The translations under genes and the position numbers were made by a program. Below the pieces are notes generated by a model. It saw only the letters and a list, made by a program, of their open reading frames with translations, was not told the origin of the DNA and ran no database searches. From NCBI GenBank assembly GCA_027491155.1, contig JAIXWR010000038.1:1-64000 (forward strand): a DNA stretch of 64,000 nucleotides, read 5' to 3'. The DNA comes from Verrucomicrobiaceae bacterium (GTDB taxonomy: Bacteria; Verrucomicrobiota; Verrucomicrobiia; Verrucomicrobiales; Akkermansiaceae). Below are positions 24,349-32,622 of the stretch, one piece after another; position 1 is the first letter of the stretch; each line of letters begins with the position of its first letter.

Positions 24349-26361
24349 TCAGGGAGCCTTGTCGAAGTTGAGGCCGGGGTCGCCTTGCGGGCCGCCGGCG
24401 AGGACGAAGTTGAGCTTGGTGTCTTCCGGCAGCTTGATGGCGCCGACCATCTGGGAGCCGTCGCTGGCGAGGACGAGGAGGCCGCGCTCGTCGATGCTGA
24501 AGTCGCCGGCGAGGTCGTTCTTCTGGTCGCCCTTGCTGAAGGTCCAGGTGAACTTGCCATCGGCACCGAGGCTCAGGGTGACCTTGCCCTGCTCGCCGCG
24601 GTCGCTGACCCAGGTGCCGACGAGCTTGTCGGCGGGAACCGGGGCCGGTGCGGGCGGCGCTTCGGCTTCGACCGGCGGGGTCGCCTCGGACTTGTCGCCG
24701 GAATCCGGCGAAATGGAGGACTTGCAGAGGTCGCGGAGCTGGGCGGCGATGGTGTCGGCGGGCTGGAGCTTCACGGCCTGATCGAACTGCCCGTAGGCCT
24801 GGTCGAGGTGCCCGCAGACGAGGTAGTGGTAGCCGAGGAGGAAGCGCGTGGCGGCATCGTCCGGCACGGCGCGGGCGTAGTCCTCGAGCTTGCGGAGCTG
24901 GTCGGTGTAGGTGGTCTGGCTGCCGTAGAGGCCGGTCATGGTGGTCCAATCCCAGCCGGGCCCGGAGGCGAGGACGGGATTGAGGACGCCGGCGGCCTCG
25001 CCGTATTTGCCGAGGGCGAAGAGGACGAGCGCGCGGTATTCGTGGATGGCCGGGTCGCCGGGGACGAACGCGATCGCCTCGTCGACCGACTTCATGGCGG
25101 CGAGGTAGTCGCCGCGCTTGAAGGCGGTGCGGGAGGCTTCGAGGGCGAGGGTGGATTTTTCCTCGGCGGTGGATTCCGCGGCGGCGTCGCCGGGCGGCAG
25201 GTTGCCGGCGGAGACGGTGATCGGCTCGCTGTAGTTGATGATGGTGGTGCCGGCGCTGCTCTGGACCGGCGGCGCGGGGTAGGGGTTGCTGTAGCTCTGG
25301 TAGCCGATGTTGTAGATCATGTTGCCGAGGCCCCAGGCGGCGAGGCCCCAGGCGACACCTTCGGCGAAGTCATTGTCGTGATAGTAGTAGCCGGGCCAGG
25401 GGCGCGGGCGGTAGTAGTGGTAGTGGCCGTACCAGCCGCTGTTCCAGCCGTAATTCCAGCTTCCGTGGTGCCAGCCGTGGCAATTGTTGGCGTTCCACCA
25501 CGGGCGGGAGCCCCAGTAGTTCGGCTTGTAGCCCCAGTTGTGGTTGTTGTGGAAGTTGTTGTTGATGTTGACGTTCACATTGTTGCCAATGTTGACGTTG
25601 TTGCCGAAGCCGGGGCGGTTGTAGCCCGGCCGGTTGTTCCAATTGCCCCAGTTGCCCCACTTGTTCTGGTCCCAGGCGGGCTTGGTGGAGGGGCGGGTGT
25701 TGATGTTGGGGCGGTTGATGGTGACGGGCCGGTTGTTGATGACGGTGTTGCCGCCGCCGGGCCGGACGATGTTGTTGTTGTTGCCGTAGCCCGGGCGGTT
25801 GCCGGGGCGGGGGTAGTTGACGTTGCCGGGCTTGGTTTCCGGCCGGGCGGGAAGCGGCATTGGTTTGGTCGTCGGCCGGTTGAAGCCGTTGCCGGTGCCG
25901 GGCCGGGTGGTGCCGGGGAGGGTGGTCGGGCGTTCCGCAGGCCGGTTGCCGGGGCGAGTGTTGCCGGGGAGCGTGCCGGGGCGTTCGGCGGGCCGGGTGG
26001 AAGGCTGGTTGCCGGGGCGGGTGTTGCCGGGAAGGGTGCTGGGGCGCTCCGCGGGTTTGGTGGCCGGCTTGGTGGCCGGGCGGGTGGCGGGTTTGGTCGC
26101 GGGTTTGGTGGCCGGCCGTGTGGTCGGCCTCTGGACCGAAGGCCGGGTGGCGGGCCGAGTGGTCGGCCGGGTCGTGGGACGAGTGGTCGGCCGGGTCATT
26201 TTCGAGCCGGTCATCGGGCTGCGCGAGGCGGTGCGCCCGCCGCCGCCGCCACCACCGCCGCGGTTACCGCCGCCGCCGCCGCCAAAGCCGCGGGCTTCGG
26301 CATCGTGGGCGAAGAGGGAAAGGAAGATGACCGTGACGATCCAGGAAGCTTTGGTTTTCAT
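24349..26361 (-). CDS. Exported Asn/Gly/Pro-rich low-complexity protein with TPR and C-terminal beta domain (module copy 2)
   Basis: A 670-residue paralogue of the 11054-13000 protein. Signal peptide about 1-23, then Gly-rich, then long Thr/Arg/Pro repeats (PTTRP, PATKP), an Asn-rich region, a Trp/Tyr/His-rich stretch, TPR-like helices (about 435-580) and the final beta domain starting LVGTWVSDRGEQGKVT. The N-terminal repeats have diverged in kind (Thr-Arg-Pro here, Ala-Lys-Pro in the other copy) while the C-terminal half is well kept. That suggests the repeat region is a flexible linker under little sequence constraint. An alternative ATG at 26385 overlaps the stop of the preceding gene (ATGA); the one at 26361 gives the cleaner signal peptide. 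Confidence 0.8.
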   Translation of the reverse strand: MKTKASWIVTVIFLSLFAHDAEARGFGGGGGGNRGGGGGGGGRTASRSPMTGSKMTRPTTRPTTRPTTRPATRPSVQRPTTRPATKPATKPATRPATKPATKPAERPSTLPGNTRPGNQPSTRPAERPGTLPGNTRPGNRPAERPTTLPGTTRPGTGNGFNRPTTKPMPLPARPETKPGNVNYPRPGNRPGYGNNNNIVRPGGGNTVINNRPVTINRPNINTRPSTKPAWDQNKWGNWGNWNNRPGYNRPGFGNNVNIGNNVNVNINNNFHNNHNWGYKPNYWGSRPWWNANNCHGWHHGSWNYGWNSGWYGHYHYYRPRPWPGYYYHDNDFAEGVAWGLAAWGLGNMIYNIGYQSYSNPYPAPPVQSSAGTTIINYSEPITVSAGNLPPGDAAAESTAEEKSTLALEASRTAFKRGDYLAAMKSVDEAIAFVPGDPAIHEYRALVLFALGKYGEAAGVLNPVLASGPGWDWTTMTGLYGSQTTYTDQLRKLEDYARAVPDDAATRFLLGYHYLVCGHLDQAYGQFDQAVKLQPADTIAAQLRDLCKSSISPDSGDKSEATPPVEAEAPPAPAPVPADKLVGTWVSDRGEQGKVTLSLGADGKFTWTFSKGDQKNDLAGDFSIDERGLLVLASDGSQMVGAIKLPEDTKLNFVLAGGPQGDPGLNFDKAP

Positions 26362-26381
26362 GGCTGCAAGTTGGGAAGGTT

Positions 26382-27389
26382 TCATTGTTCGGCGGGCTTT
26401 TCCGCATCGTCCGCGGCTTCGGCCGGGGCGTCGGCGAGAGGGAGGGGATCGGGGTCGGGGGCGCGGCGCACGAAGCGAAGCATGACGTCCGGCTCGGTTT
26501 CCCCGGCGCGGACGCGGTCGGTGGCGGACCAGAGGATGGTATCGCCGCCTTCCATCGTGATCTTGTGGGTGGCGGCGTTGGTTTCGCTGTCGGCGGTGAT
26601 GCCGCTGGTGCGGACCAGCCAGCCGTCGCCGCTGCGGGTCCATTGGCCGGAGGCGTTGCCGCCGTCGCTGTCGAAGGTCCACCAGAAGACGGACGAGGTG
26701 GCGGGGTTCCAGCCGATGCGGAGGCTGGTGTTCTGGACCTGGCCGGAGGCATCGGTGGCGGCGGCCTCGCCGAGGAGGAAGTTGCCGCTGGGGTCGAGGT
26801 CGATGGCGAGATCCATGCGGACGCCGTCGTCGCCTTCGTAGGTCCACTCGCCGGCGAGCCAGACGAGGGGCTTGAGGTGTTCCGAGGGCGGGGTGACCTC
26901 GAGGTGGTCGCGCGAGCTGGCGATGAGCCAGGAGCCGTCGGGCTGCTTGAGCTGGGTGACGGAGTAGCTGACGGACTTCACCGGCTCGTTCTCGGCGGTG
27001 GTGATGTGGACGAGGCCGTCCTCGATGGCGAGGCCGGGCGACACGAGCCGGACGGAGGAGGCTTCGAGCGCGATCTGCGGGACCTTCTCGCCGGAGAAGA
27101 GATCGGCATAGTAGGCTTGGATCTCCTCGCGGCCGCGGATTTCGTTGCCGTTGCGGCCGATGATCTCGCCGCCGGGCAGGAAGAGGGCGGCGATGGCGGC
27201 GGCGTCCTTGGCATTGAAGGCGGTGACGAAGCGTTCGGCGGCCTTGCCGAGGGCGTCGAGTTCGGCGTCTTCGGTGGCGGCCGGCGGCACGGGTGCCTTG
27301 TTTTCCTGTGCGGAGGCGGGCGACAGGGGAGAGGCGAGGAGCAGCGCAAGGGCGGGGAGGATCCGCGGGCGGGATTTCCAGGGTTTCAT
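26382..27389 (-). CDS. Exported NTF2/SnoaL-like (DUF4440-type) protein (module copy 2)
   Basis: A 335-residue paralogue of the 13020-13937 protein with signal peptide (about 1-27). The first domain contains FVTAFNAKDAAAIAALFLPGGEI, almost the same phrase as in the other copy. The second beta domain contains LAGEWTYEGDDGVRMDL and FWWTFDSDGGNASGQW. The C-terminal ~25 residues are Pro/Asp/Ala-rich. It overlaps or abuts the Asn-rich TPR gene, so the pair is probably translated together. Function unknown; NTF2-like domains bind small hydrophobic ligands or mediate dimerisation. Confidence 0.8.
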   Translation of the reverse strand: MKPWKSRPRILPALALLLASPLSPASAQENKAPVPPAATEDAELDALGKAAERFVTAFNAKDAAAIAALFLPGGEIIGRNGNEIRGREEIQAYYADLFSGEKVPQIALEASSVRLVSPGLAIEDGLVHITTAENEPVKSVSYSVTQLKQPDGSWLIASSRDHLEVTPPSEHLKPLVWLAGEWTYEGDDGVRMDLAIDLDPSGNFLLGEAAATDASGQVQNTSLRIGWNPATSSVFWWTFDSDGGNASGQWTRSGDGWLVRTSGITADSETNAATHKITMEGGDTILWSATDRVRAGETEPDVMLRFVRRAPDPDPLPLADAPAEAADDAEKPAEQ

Positions 27390-27494
27390 GGTCGGAGGTG
27401 GTGAGGAACGGTGCCGCCATCGTGGAGAACATCCATCTAACCGATGATGACAGCATCATGGATAGTCCGGCGCGGCACTCCTGACCACCTCAAA

Positions 27495-27504
27495 CTTTGC
27501 AAAG
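27495..27504. promoter_or_regulatory. CTTTGCAAAG palindrome upstream of module copy 2
   Basis: The same perfect palindrome found at 14007-14016, here about 105 bp upstream of the NTF2-like gene, in an unusually AT-rich part of the 261-bp spacer 27390-27650. That spacer also holds an ATGATG/CATCAT inverted repeat near 27444 and the NHL-gene terminator. Confidence 0.3.
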
Positions 27505-27562
27505 GATCGGCATTTTGGATCAGAAACAGTTAACACATCCGAGATATTCGGTTCGCCCCGGA

Positions 27563-27595
27563 AAGAAAAAGCCCGCGGCCTGGGGAGCCGCGGGC
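27563..27595 (-). terminator. Rho-independent terminator of the NHL-repeat gene
   Basis: On the minus strand GCCCGCGGC (27595-27587) pairs with GCCGCGGGC (27579-27571), followed by TTTTTCTT (27570-27563). Confidence 0.88.
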
Positions 27596-27650
27596 GGGAT
27601 GGGAGGGTGCCGGCGGACCGGCTGCCGGAGAGGGGTGGCGGGGCCCCGTG

Positions 27651-28661
27651 TCAGAGCTTCCGGAGCTTGGTGACGCGGCCGGACTGGTTCCAGTCCTGGA
27701 CGTAGAGGTTGCCGTCCTTGTCGAAGGAGAGGCCGTGGGGCGCGGTGAAGATGCCGAGCTTCATCTGGTCCTTCGGCACGGGGAACTTCGCCCACTGGCC
27801 CTTGTCCGGGTTGTCGCCGAGGAAGGCGACGGGGGTGCCCGATTTGTCGAGGATGGTCACGCGGGCCTCGAGTTCGGCGACGGCACAGACATCGCCGAGG
27901 ATGGAGATGGTGCAGGGGCGGCGGAGGTTGGTGGCGTGGACGCCGATCCAGTTGCCTTCGAGGTCGAAGTGGACGAGGCGGCGGCTTTCGCGGTCGCAGA
28001 CGAGGAGGCGGGGCTCGCCGAAGCGGGTGTCGATGGCCATGCCGTGGGAGCAGGTGGTGAGGCCGTCGCCCTGGCCCTTGCCGCCGAAGGATTTGATCAG
28101 CTTGCCGGCGGCGTCGAACTTGTGGATGTGCTGCGAGCCGTAGCCCATGGAGCAGAAGATGCTGCCATCGGGTGCGACGGCGACGGCGGTGAGGCCGTTC
28201 CAGCCGCCTTTGACATCGCCGGCGGTGGCCTTGGAGATCTGAAGGACGACCTTGCCGGAGGTGTCGATTTTGCAGATGCGAAGGGGATTCGGACCGCCGA
28301 GCTGGGCACCGTAGATCATGGTGGCGCCGTTTTCCTCGCGCACGGCCATGGCGTGGAAGCCCTGGCACTCGGGGGCGATGGCTGGCAGGGCCTTGCCGTC
28401 GGGCTGGTAAACGAGGATGCCGTGGGGGGCATCGGTCGAGACGTAGATGAAGCCGGTCTTGGGATCGACAATCACGCCGCCGTGGGTCGGGCCGACGTTC
28501 TTGCCGCCGGGCAGCTCGCCCCAATGCGGGACGGCTTCGTAGGACCAGGCGCCGTTGCCGGTGCGGACGGGATGGTCGAGGTCTTTGCCGGGAGCGGTGC
28601 CGTCTTCCGGATGGGCGAAGGCGAGGACGGGGAGGAGGGAAAGCAGGAGGGCTGGTTTCAT
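27651..28661 (-). CDS. Exported NHL-repeat beta-propeller protein
   Basis: A 336-residue protein with signal peptide (1-16, LAFA) and repeated propeller-blade units, for example GGVIVDPKTGFIYVSTD, TAVAVAPDGSIFCSMGYG and PHGLSFDKDGNLYVQDWNQSGRVTKL. These fit a six-bladed NHL/SMP-30-like beta-propeller. Secreted proteins of this kind in Verrucomicrobia and Planctomycetes often bind or cleave sugar-acid or peptide ligands; no catalytic residues can be assigned. The ATG at 28661 gives the signal peptide. It is divergent from the RDD gene and has its own terminator. Confidence 0.8.
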   Translation of the reverse strand: MKPALLLSLLPVLAFAHPEDGTAPGKDLDHPVRTGNGAWSYEAVPHWGELPGGKNVGPTHGGVIVDPKTGFIYVSTDAPHGILVYQPDGKALPAIAPECQGFHAMAVREENGATMIYGAQLGGPNPLRICKIDTSGKVVLQISKATAGDVKGGWNGLTAVAVAPDGSIFCSMGYGSQHIHKFDAAGKLIKSFGGKGQGDGLTTCSHGMAIDTRFGEPRLLVCDRESRRLVHFDLEGNWIGVHATNLRRPCTISILGDVCAVAELEARVTILDKSGTPVAFLGDNPDKGQWAKFPVPKDQMKLGIFTAPHGLSFDKDGNLYVQDWNQSGRVTKLRKL

Positions 28662-28808
28662 CGGCGGCGATTGAAGCGGATTGATTGGTTTTGGCAATGC
28701 CCGGGTCGGGCGGGGGCGGAGGCTACGCGGAAAGGGGGCGGATTTTTCACCGAACGGGGGATCTTGCTCCGGCGGCGCGGTCTGTTAGGAGAGAAGACCC
28801 TCCGGATC

Positions 28809-29273
28809 GTGAACCAGCTCCCCGAACCGCTTCCCGACCTCGACCTGTCGCCGAAATGGCAGCGGGCGCTGCATTTCGTCGTCGACGGGGTGTTCGCCTA
28901 CTTCTTCGGGGTGGCTTTCCTGTGGCTGCTTTACGGGGTCGCGTGGCCTGTCGATCTGGACCCGCTTTTCGAGTGGCTGGATTCGATCCACCGGCGCTGG
29001 CTGCGGCTGGGCTTCATGCTGCTCTACTACCTGGCGGCGGAAGCCGGCTTCGGGACCACGGTGGGGAAACTGCTGACGGGATCCGCGGTCTGCGATGCCG
29101 ACGGGCGGCCCGCGACGCGCCGGCAGATGCTGGTCCGCACGCTCTGCCGGCTCAATCCCTTCGACTGGATGACCTTCTTCGACCGCGACGGCAAGGGCTT
29201 CCACGACGCGTTTTCGAAAACCTACGTGATCCGGCGGAAGTCGTTGAAGCGCGGACTTGCCGCGGATGGTTGA
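28809..29273 (+). CDS. RDD family membrane protein
   Basis: A 154-residue protein with two strong membrane helices (about 22-42 and 63-82) and the RDD-type features GFGTTVGKLLTG and RTLCRLNPFDWMTFF. RDD proteins are poorly characterised; some act in cation/proton exchange. The frame is open far upstream over the antisense of the propeller gene, so the start had to be inferred: GTG at 28809 is the best choice but has no good ribosome binding site. It is followed 18 bp later by the STN-domain gene on the same strand. Confidence 0.7.
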   Translation: MNQLPEPLPDLDLSPKWQRALHFVVDGVFAYFFGVAFLWLLYGVAWPVDLDPLFEWLDSIHRRWLRLGFMLLYYLAAEAGFGTTVGKLLTGSAVCDADGRPATRRQMLVRTLCRLNPFDWMTFFDRDGKGFHDAFSKTYVIRRKSLKRGLAADG

Positions 29274-29291
29274 GAGAGGTGAAGTGGAGGA

Positions 29292-29720
29292 ATGATCGGG
29301 AGACCCCTGATGGCAGGCCTGTCGGTGTTGCTGGCGATGACTCTGCCGGTGGAAGCGGGCTATCGGGCCATGCGGGAATCGAAAGATGCGAAGGCAGCCG
29401 CGGTGGTGAAGCAACTGGAGAAGGTGATGATCGCGGAGGTGAAGGTCGACCGGGTGTCGCTCGCAGAAGTGATTAACAACATCAATCGCAAGGGAGCGGC
29501 GGAACGAGGAGGCGGTGTGATCAATCTGGTGATTCGCCAGCCGCGGCGGGATGGAAGGGAGCAACCGCCAAAGGAGAAACCTGTCACGCTGGACTTGAGG
29601 AAGACGAATTTCGCCGCCGTGATCGACGAGGCATGCGTGCAGGCGGGCTACCGCTGGACGCTGGAGTTCCAGCCCGAGTCGGGTTCGGCACTGCTGGTCC
29701 TGGTGCCGGGCGGAGATTGA
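29292..29720 (+). CDS. Small exported STN-domain-like protein
   Basis: A 142-residue protein with a signal peptide (about 1-22). The mature part shows a pattern of the secretin/TonB short N-terminal domain: a small alpha/beta unit with LAEVINNINRKG, then VTLDLRKTNFAAVIDEACVQAGYRWTLEF. STN domains normally sit at the front of TonB receptors or secretins; here it stands alone, so it may be a free adaptor. Immediately downstream of the RDD gene. Function not known. Confidence 0.6.
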   Translation: MIGRPLMAGLSVLLAMTLPVEAGYRAMRESKDAKAAAVVKQLEKVMIAEVKVDRVSLAEVINNINRKGAAERGGGVINLVIRQPRRDGREQPPKEKPVTLDLRKTNFAAVIDEACVQAGYRWTLEFQPESGSALLVLVPGGD

Positions 29721-29745
29721 ACCGCCGCGGTCGAGGGATCTGCCA

Positions 29746-30729
29746 TCACGGCAGCTTCCCCTCCCTCGCGCTGCACGCCGGGACCACCCAGTCGTTCTCG
29801 ATGCCCGGATACATCGCGTTCATTTCCTGCGGCGAGGGGCCGACCCATTCGCTGCGCCTGGCGGAAAGGGTGAAAGTGCGGGCGGCGAAATCGATTTCGA
29901 GGAAGGTGAAGACGGCGTCGCGGTAGGGCGCGGTGCAGGCGATGAAGGGGTGGCTTTTGTGGATGGCGGCATCGTAGCGCTCGCGGCGGTCCTTGTCGCC
30001 GAGCCAGTAGTAGGAGGCGGAGTTGACGTGGAGATAGGGGATGCCGTTGATCTCGCGGGCGAGGTCGAGGTGCCAGTGGCCGTTGAGGCAGGCGGCGACC
30101 TTGCGGGTGCCGTCGGGGTGTTTTGCGGCCTCGAGGAGAGTGCGGATTTTTTCCTGGGAGCGGATGCAGTTCGGGCGCTCCAGGCTCTGGTGGGAGAAGA
30201 TGAAGACGGGGGTGGTGGCGGCGGCGAGTTCGCGCTCGAGCCAGGCGATCTGGGCGTCGTCGATGTGGCTGGGGTAGCCGCTCTTGTGATCGGGCGGCGT
30301 GTCGTTGCCATCGAGCACGATGCCGGTGATCCCGCCGAGTTCGAAGCGGTAGTAGCGGGCGGGCATCTTGTGGAAGGCGACCACCTGTTCGCGGGTGAAG
30401 CCGCCGTCCATGTCGTGGTTGCCGATGACGTGGTATTTTTTGCCGGGGAAGGCTTCGAAGAGATCGGCGAAGGCGCGGTTGGCGGGCTTGGGGATGCAGA
30501 AGTCGCCGAGCTCGACGAGGGCGTCGGCCTTGCGGGTGGCGGCTTCCTTGAGGAAATGGCCGAGGCGCTCCGGGGCATCGTGCATGATGTCCTGATGGAC
30601 GTCGGAGATCAGGCCGATGCGGAGCTTGCCGGCGGCGGGCGTTTCCGCGCCGTGGACGGGGAGGCGGAAGGTGCTGCCAGCGGCGAGGGTGGCGGCCTGG
30701 GCGAGGAAGCGGCGGCGGGAGGGGTTCAT
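29746..30729 (-). CDS. Tat-exported calcineurin-like metallophosphoesterase
   Basis: A 327-residue enzyme with a twin-arginine signal (SRRRFLAQAA, residues 4-13). It shows the dimetal phosphoesterase motifs in order: DVH (Asp43, His45), GD in VELGDFC, GNHD in VIGNHDMDGG, a His in FSHQSLERP, and GHWH in LNGHWHLD. It hydrolyses a phosphomonoester or diester in the periplasm; the substrate is unknown. Export folded by Tat fits a metal cofactor loaded in the cytoplasm. It is divergent from the tandem DUF4190-like genes. Confidence 0.88.
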   Translation of the reverse strand: MNPSRRRFLAQAATLAAGSTFRLPVHGAETPAAGKLRIGLISDVHQDIMHDAPERLGHFLKEAATRKADALVELGDFCIPKPANRAFADLFEAFPGKKYHVIGNHDMDGGFTREQVVAFHKMPARYYRFELGGITGIVLDGNDTPPDHKSGYPSHIDDAQIAWLERELAAATTPVFIFSHQSLERPNCIRSQEKIRTLLEAAKHPDGTRKVAACLNGHWHLDLAREINGIPYLHVNSASYYWLGDKDRRERYDAAIHKSHPFIACTAPYRDAVFTFLEIDFAARTFTLSARRSEWVGPSPQEMNAMYPGIENDWVVPACSAREGKLP

Positions 30730-30770
30730 GGGGAGGTGCGATCCATGCCTAGCGGAAGCGCGGGGCGGGG

Positions 30771-31015
30771 GCAAGCGGGCGGGAACGAGGGCGATCTTGC
30801 TTTCGGGGGACGGGGTGGATAGGGAAGAGGGATGGGAAAAGAGCGGAAGCCGTGGTCGGGGCTGGCGATCGCCAGTCTGGCGGGCGGGGTGCTGTCGCTG
30901 GTGCTGGGTTTTCTCACGGGGATCCCGGCGGTGATTTGCGGGCATCTGGGGAGGGCGCGGATCCGGAAGGCGCGAGGTGAATTGCGGGGGAATGGGATGG
31001 CGTTGGCGGGGTTGA
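30771..31015 (+). repeat. Direct repeat, copy 1 (5' part of a duplicated gene with its leader)
   Basis: 245 bp that recur exactly 800 bp downstream (31571-31815) with a handful of substitutions and no indels. Each copy covers about 60 bp of leader and the first ~61 codons of a DUF4190-like gene. The genes diverge after this point. Confidence 0.92.
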
Positions 31016-31524
31016 TTCTCGGGTATGTGATGTCGGTTGTGTCCGTGGTGGTGGTGCTCAGTTTCTTTGCCGCGCAGGCGGCGATCAAGAATGCGAATAC
31101 GTTGAGGAGCCGCACCATGCTCATGTCGACCGCGATGGCGGTGGAGCAGCACTATCAGGAATACTCGAAGCTGCCGGAACCCGGTGCCAACGATTTCGAC
31201 ACGGGAGATCCAGCGGGACGGAAGCTTCTGGACATACTGTTGGGGCCGGCCAATCCGCGCGGTATTCCTTTCCTGAGCGTGGAGACCGGCAAGACCCGGA
31301 AGAAGGGCGGGTTGATTCGTGGATCCGGTAGCGGCAGTCCGGTCGTCGGGCTCTTCGACACGTGGGGAAATCCGTTCCGGGTGCTGCTCGACGATGATTA
31401 TGACGGGGTGATCCGCTTCACTTACGGTGGGAGACTTGAGGTGGTTCACAACCGCCTGGTGCTTGTGGCGAGCAAGGGAGCGGATGGGATCGAGGGGACG
31501 GGAGATGATGTGAAGTCGTGGTGA
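30832..31524 (+). CDS. DUF4190-like membrane protein with pseudopilin-like C-terminal domain, copy 1
   Basis: A 230-residue protein. The N-terminal ~75 residues carry two membrane helices around the motif SLVLGFLTGIPAVICGHLGRARIRKA, typical of DUF4190 domains. The C-terminal part (about 95-230) has DTWGNPFRVLLDDDYDG and ASKGADGIEGTGDDVKSW. The latter resembles the C-terminal calcium-binding segment of type II secretion major pseudopilins (GspG: WGNPY ... SYGADG ... GTDDI), so this looks like a GspG-type domain on an unusual membrane anchor. It is the first of two tandem paralogues (the second starts 800 bp on). Confidence 0.75.
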   Translation: MGKERKPWSGLAIASLAGGVLSLVLGFLTGIPAVICGHLGRARIRKARGELRGNGMALAGLILGYVMSVVSVVVVLSFFAAQAAIKNANTLRSRTMLMSTAMAVEQHYQEYSKLPEPGANDFDTGDPAGRKLLDILLGPANPRGIPFLSVETGKTRKKGGLIRGSGSGSPVVGLFDTWGNPFRVLLDDDYDGVIRFTYGGRLEVVHNRLVLVASKGADGIEGTGDDVKSW

Positions 31525-31570
31525 TGAAGGAGGGAATGATCAAATGGGATCGGGTGACGAGCGGGCTGGG

Positions 31571-31815
31571 GCAAGCGGGCGGGAACGAGGGCGATCTTGC
31601 TTTCGGGGGACGCGGTGGATAGGGAAGAGGGATGGAGGAAGAGCGGAAGCCGTGGTCGGGGCTGGCGATCGCCAGTCTGGCGGGCGGGGTGCTGTCGCTG
31701 GTGCTGGGGTTTCTCACGGGGATCCCGGCGGTGATTTGCGGGCATCTGGGAAGGGCGCGGATCCGGAAGGCGGGAGGTGAATTGCGGGGGAATGGGATGG
31801 CGTTGGCGGGGTTGA
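31571..31815 (+). repeat. Direct repeat, copy 2
   Basis: Second copy of the 245-bp repeat at 30771-31015, at an offset of exactly 800 bp. It includes the leader with GCGATCTTGCTTTCGGGGGA and the start of the second paralogue. High identity points to recent duplication or gene conversion. Confidence 0.92.
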
Positions 31816-32303
31816 CGATGGGTTATCTGGGGAGCGTGGTGGGAGGCGTGATGCTTGGTTTGGCGTTGGTGAACCGGCAGGTCGCGGTGTCTCACGCCCA
31901 GATGGATGTCGCGAACTTGTCTCAGGCGATCGAGCAGTACCACGAGGAGTATTCAAAGCTGCCTGAATGCGGTGCGGGGGATTTCACGACAAGTGATCCG
32001 GCCGGCAGACGGCTTCTCGCCCGTTTGACGGGAGACGGTCGCAACGGCGAAGCGATGCGGGCTCGTTGCTTTCTGGTGGTTTCGTCGGAGTTCGCGAATG
32101 TCCCGTTGGAGGAACGCTTGGCCGCCGGTTGGTTCGACTCGTGGGGAAATCCCTTGCGGGTGATTCTCGACGACGACTTCGACGATGAGCTTCGATTCAC
32201 CTACGGCGGGAAGCCGGAGGTGGTGAAGGGGAAGCGGGCGCTGGTCGCGAGCAAGGGGCCGGACGGGATCGAGGGGACGGGGGATGATTTGAAGTCGTGG
32301 TGA
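31632..32303 (+). CDS. DUF4190-like membrane protein with pseudopilin-like C-terminal domain, copy 2
   Basis: A 223-residue paralogue of the 30832-31524 protein. The first ~61 residues are nearly identical, the middle has diverged (QVAVSHAQMDVANLSQAIEQYHEEYSKLPE against AMAVEQHYQEYSKLPE), and the end is similar again (DSWGNPLRVILDDDFDDELRFTYGG, ASKGPDGIEGTGDDLKSW). The conserved GspG-like end and the variable middle suggest a surface or pseudopilus component under diversifying pressure (inference). A third copy survives only as a 62-codon fragment directly downstream. Confidence 0.75.
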   Translation: MEEERKPWSGLAIASLAGGVLSLVLGFLTGIPAVICGHLGRARIRKAGGELRGNGMALAGLTMGYLGSVVGGVMLGLALVNRQVAVSHAQMDVANLSQAIEQYHEEYSKLPECGAGDFTTSDPAGRRLLARLTGDGRNGEAMRARCFLVVSSEFANVPLEERLAAGWFDSWGNPLRVILDDDFDDELRFTYGGKPEVVKGKRALVASKGPDGIEGTGDDLKSW

Positions 32304-32307
32304 TGAA

Positions 32308-32493
32308 GGAATCCTCGGGATTTACGACGCGTGGGGAGAGCCGTTCCAGATCCTGTTGCGGAAGCCGGGGGAGCGGGGGATCACACTCGTCCACCGGGGG
32401 AAGACGGTGATGCTCGAGCGGTCGGTGGTGGTGTTTTCGAAAGGAAAGGATCGGATCGCGGGGACGAAGGATGATGTGAGGACTTGGGAGTAG
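32308..32493 (+). pseudogene. C-terminal remnant of a third DUF4190/GspG-like paralogue
   Basis: Sixty-one codons plus a stop starting 5 bp after the second paralogue. The frame reads GILGIYDAWGEPFQILLRKPG ... VVVFSKGKDRIAGTKDDVRTWE, which aligns with the last ~62 residues of both intact copies (DTWGNPFRVLLDDD ... ASKGADGIEGTGDDVKSW). No start codon or membrane part remains. It shows that the tandem array once had at least three members. Confidence 0.8.
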
Positions 32494-32622
32494 CGGGGGG
32501 GTGGAGGAGGGTGGTTTTGTTCGGAGGTGAAGGGTGGATTTTGGGGACCGTTCGGCCGGTCGCAGACCGGCGCTCCCGGGGTGGGCTTGCCAGTCGCCGG
32601 AGTTCCGGATCATGGTGCGGGC

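Noticed and set aside
23938-26841. 967-codon plus-strand frame
   Set aside because: Antisense of the amidase, repeat and module genes; runs through a terminator and repeat spacer and has no recognisable domain.
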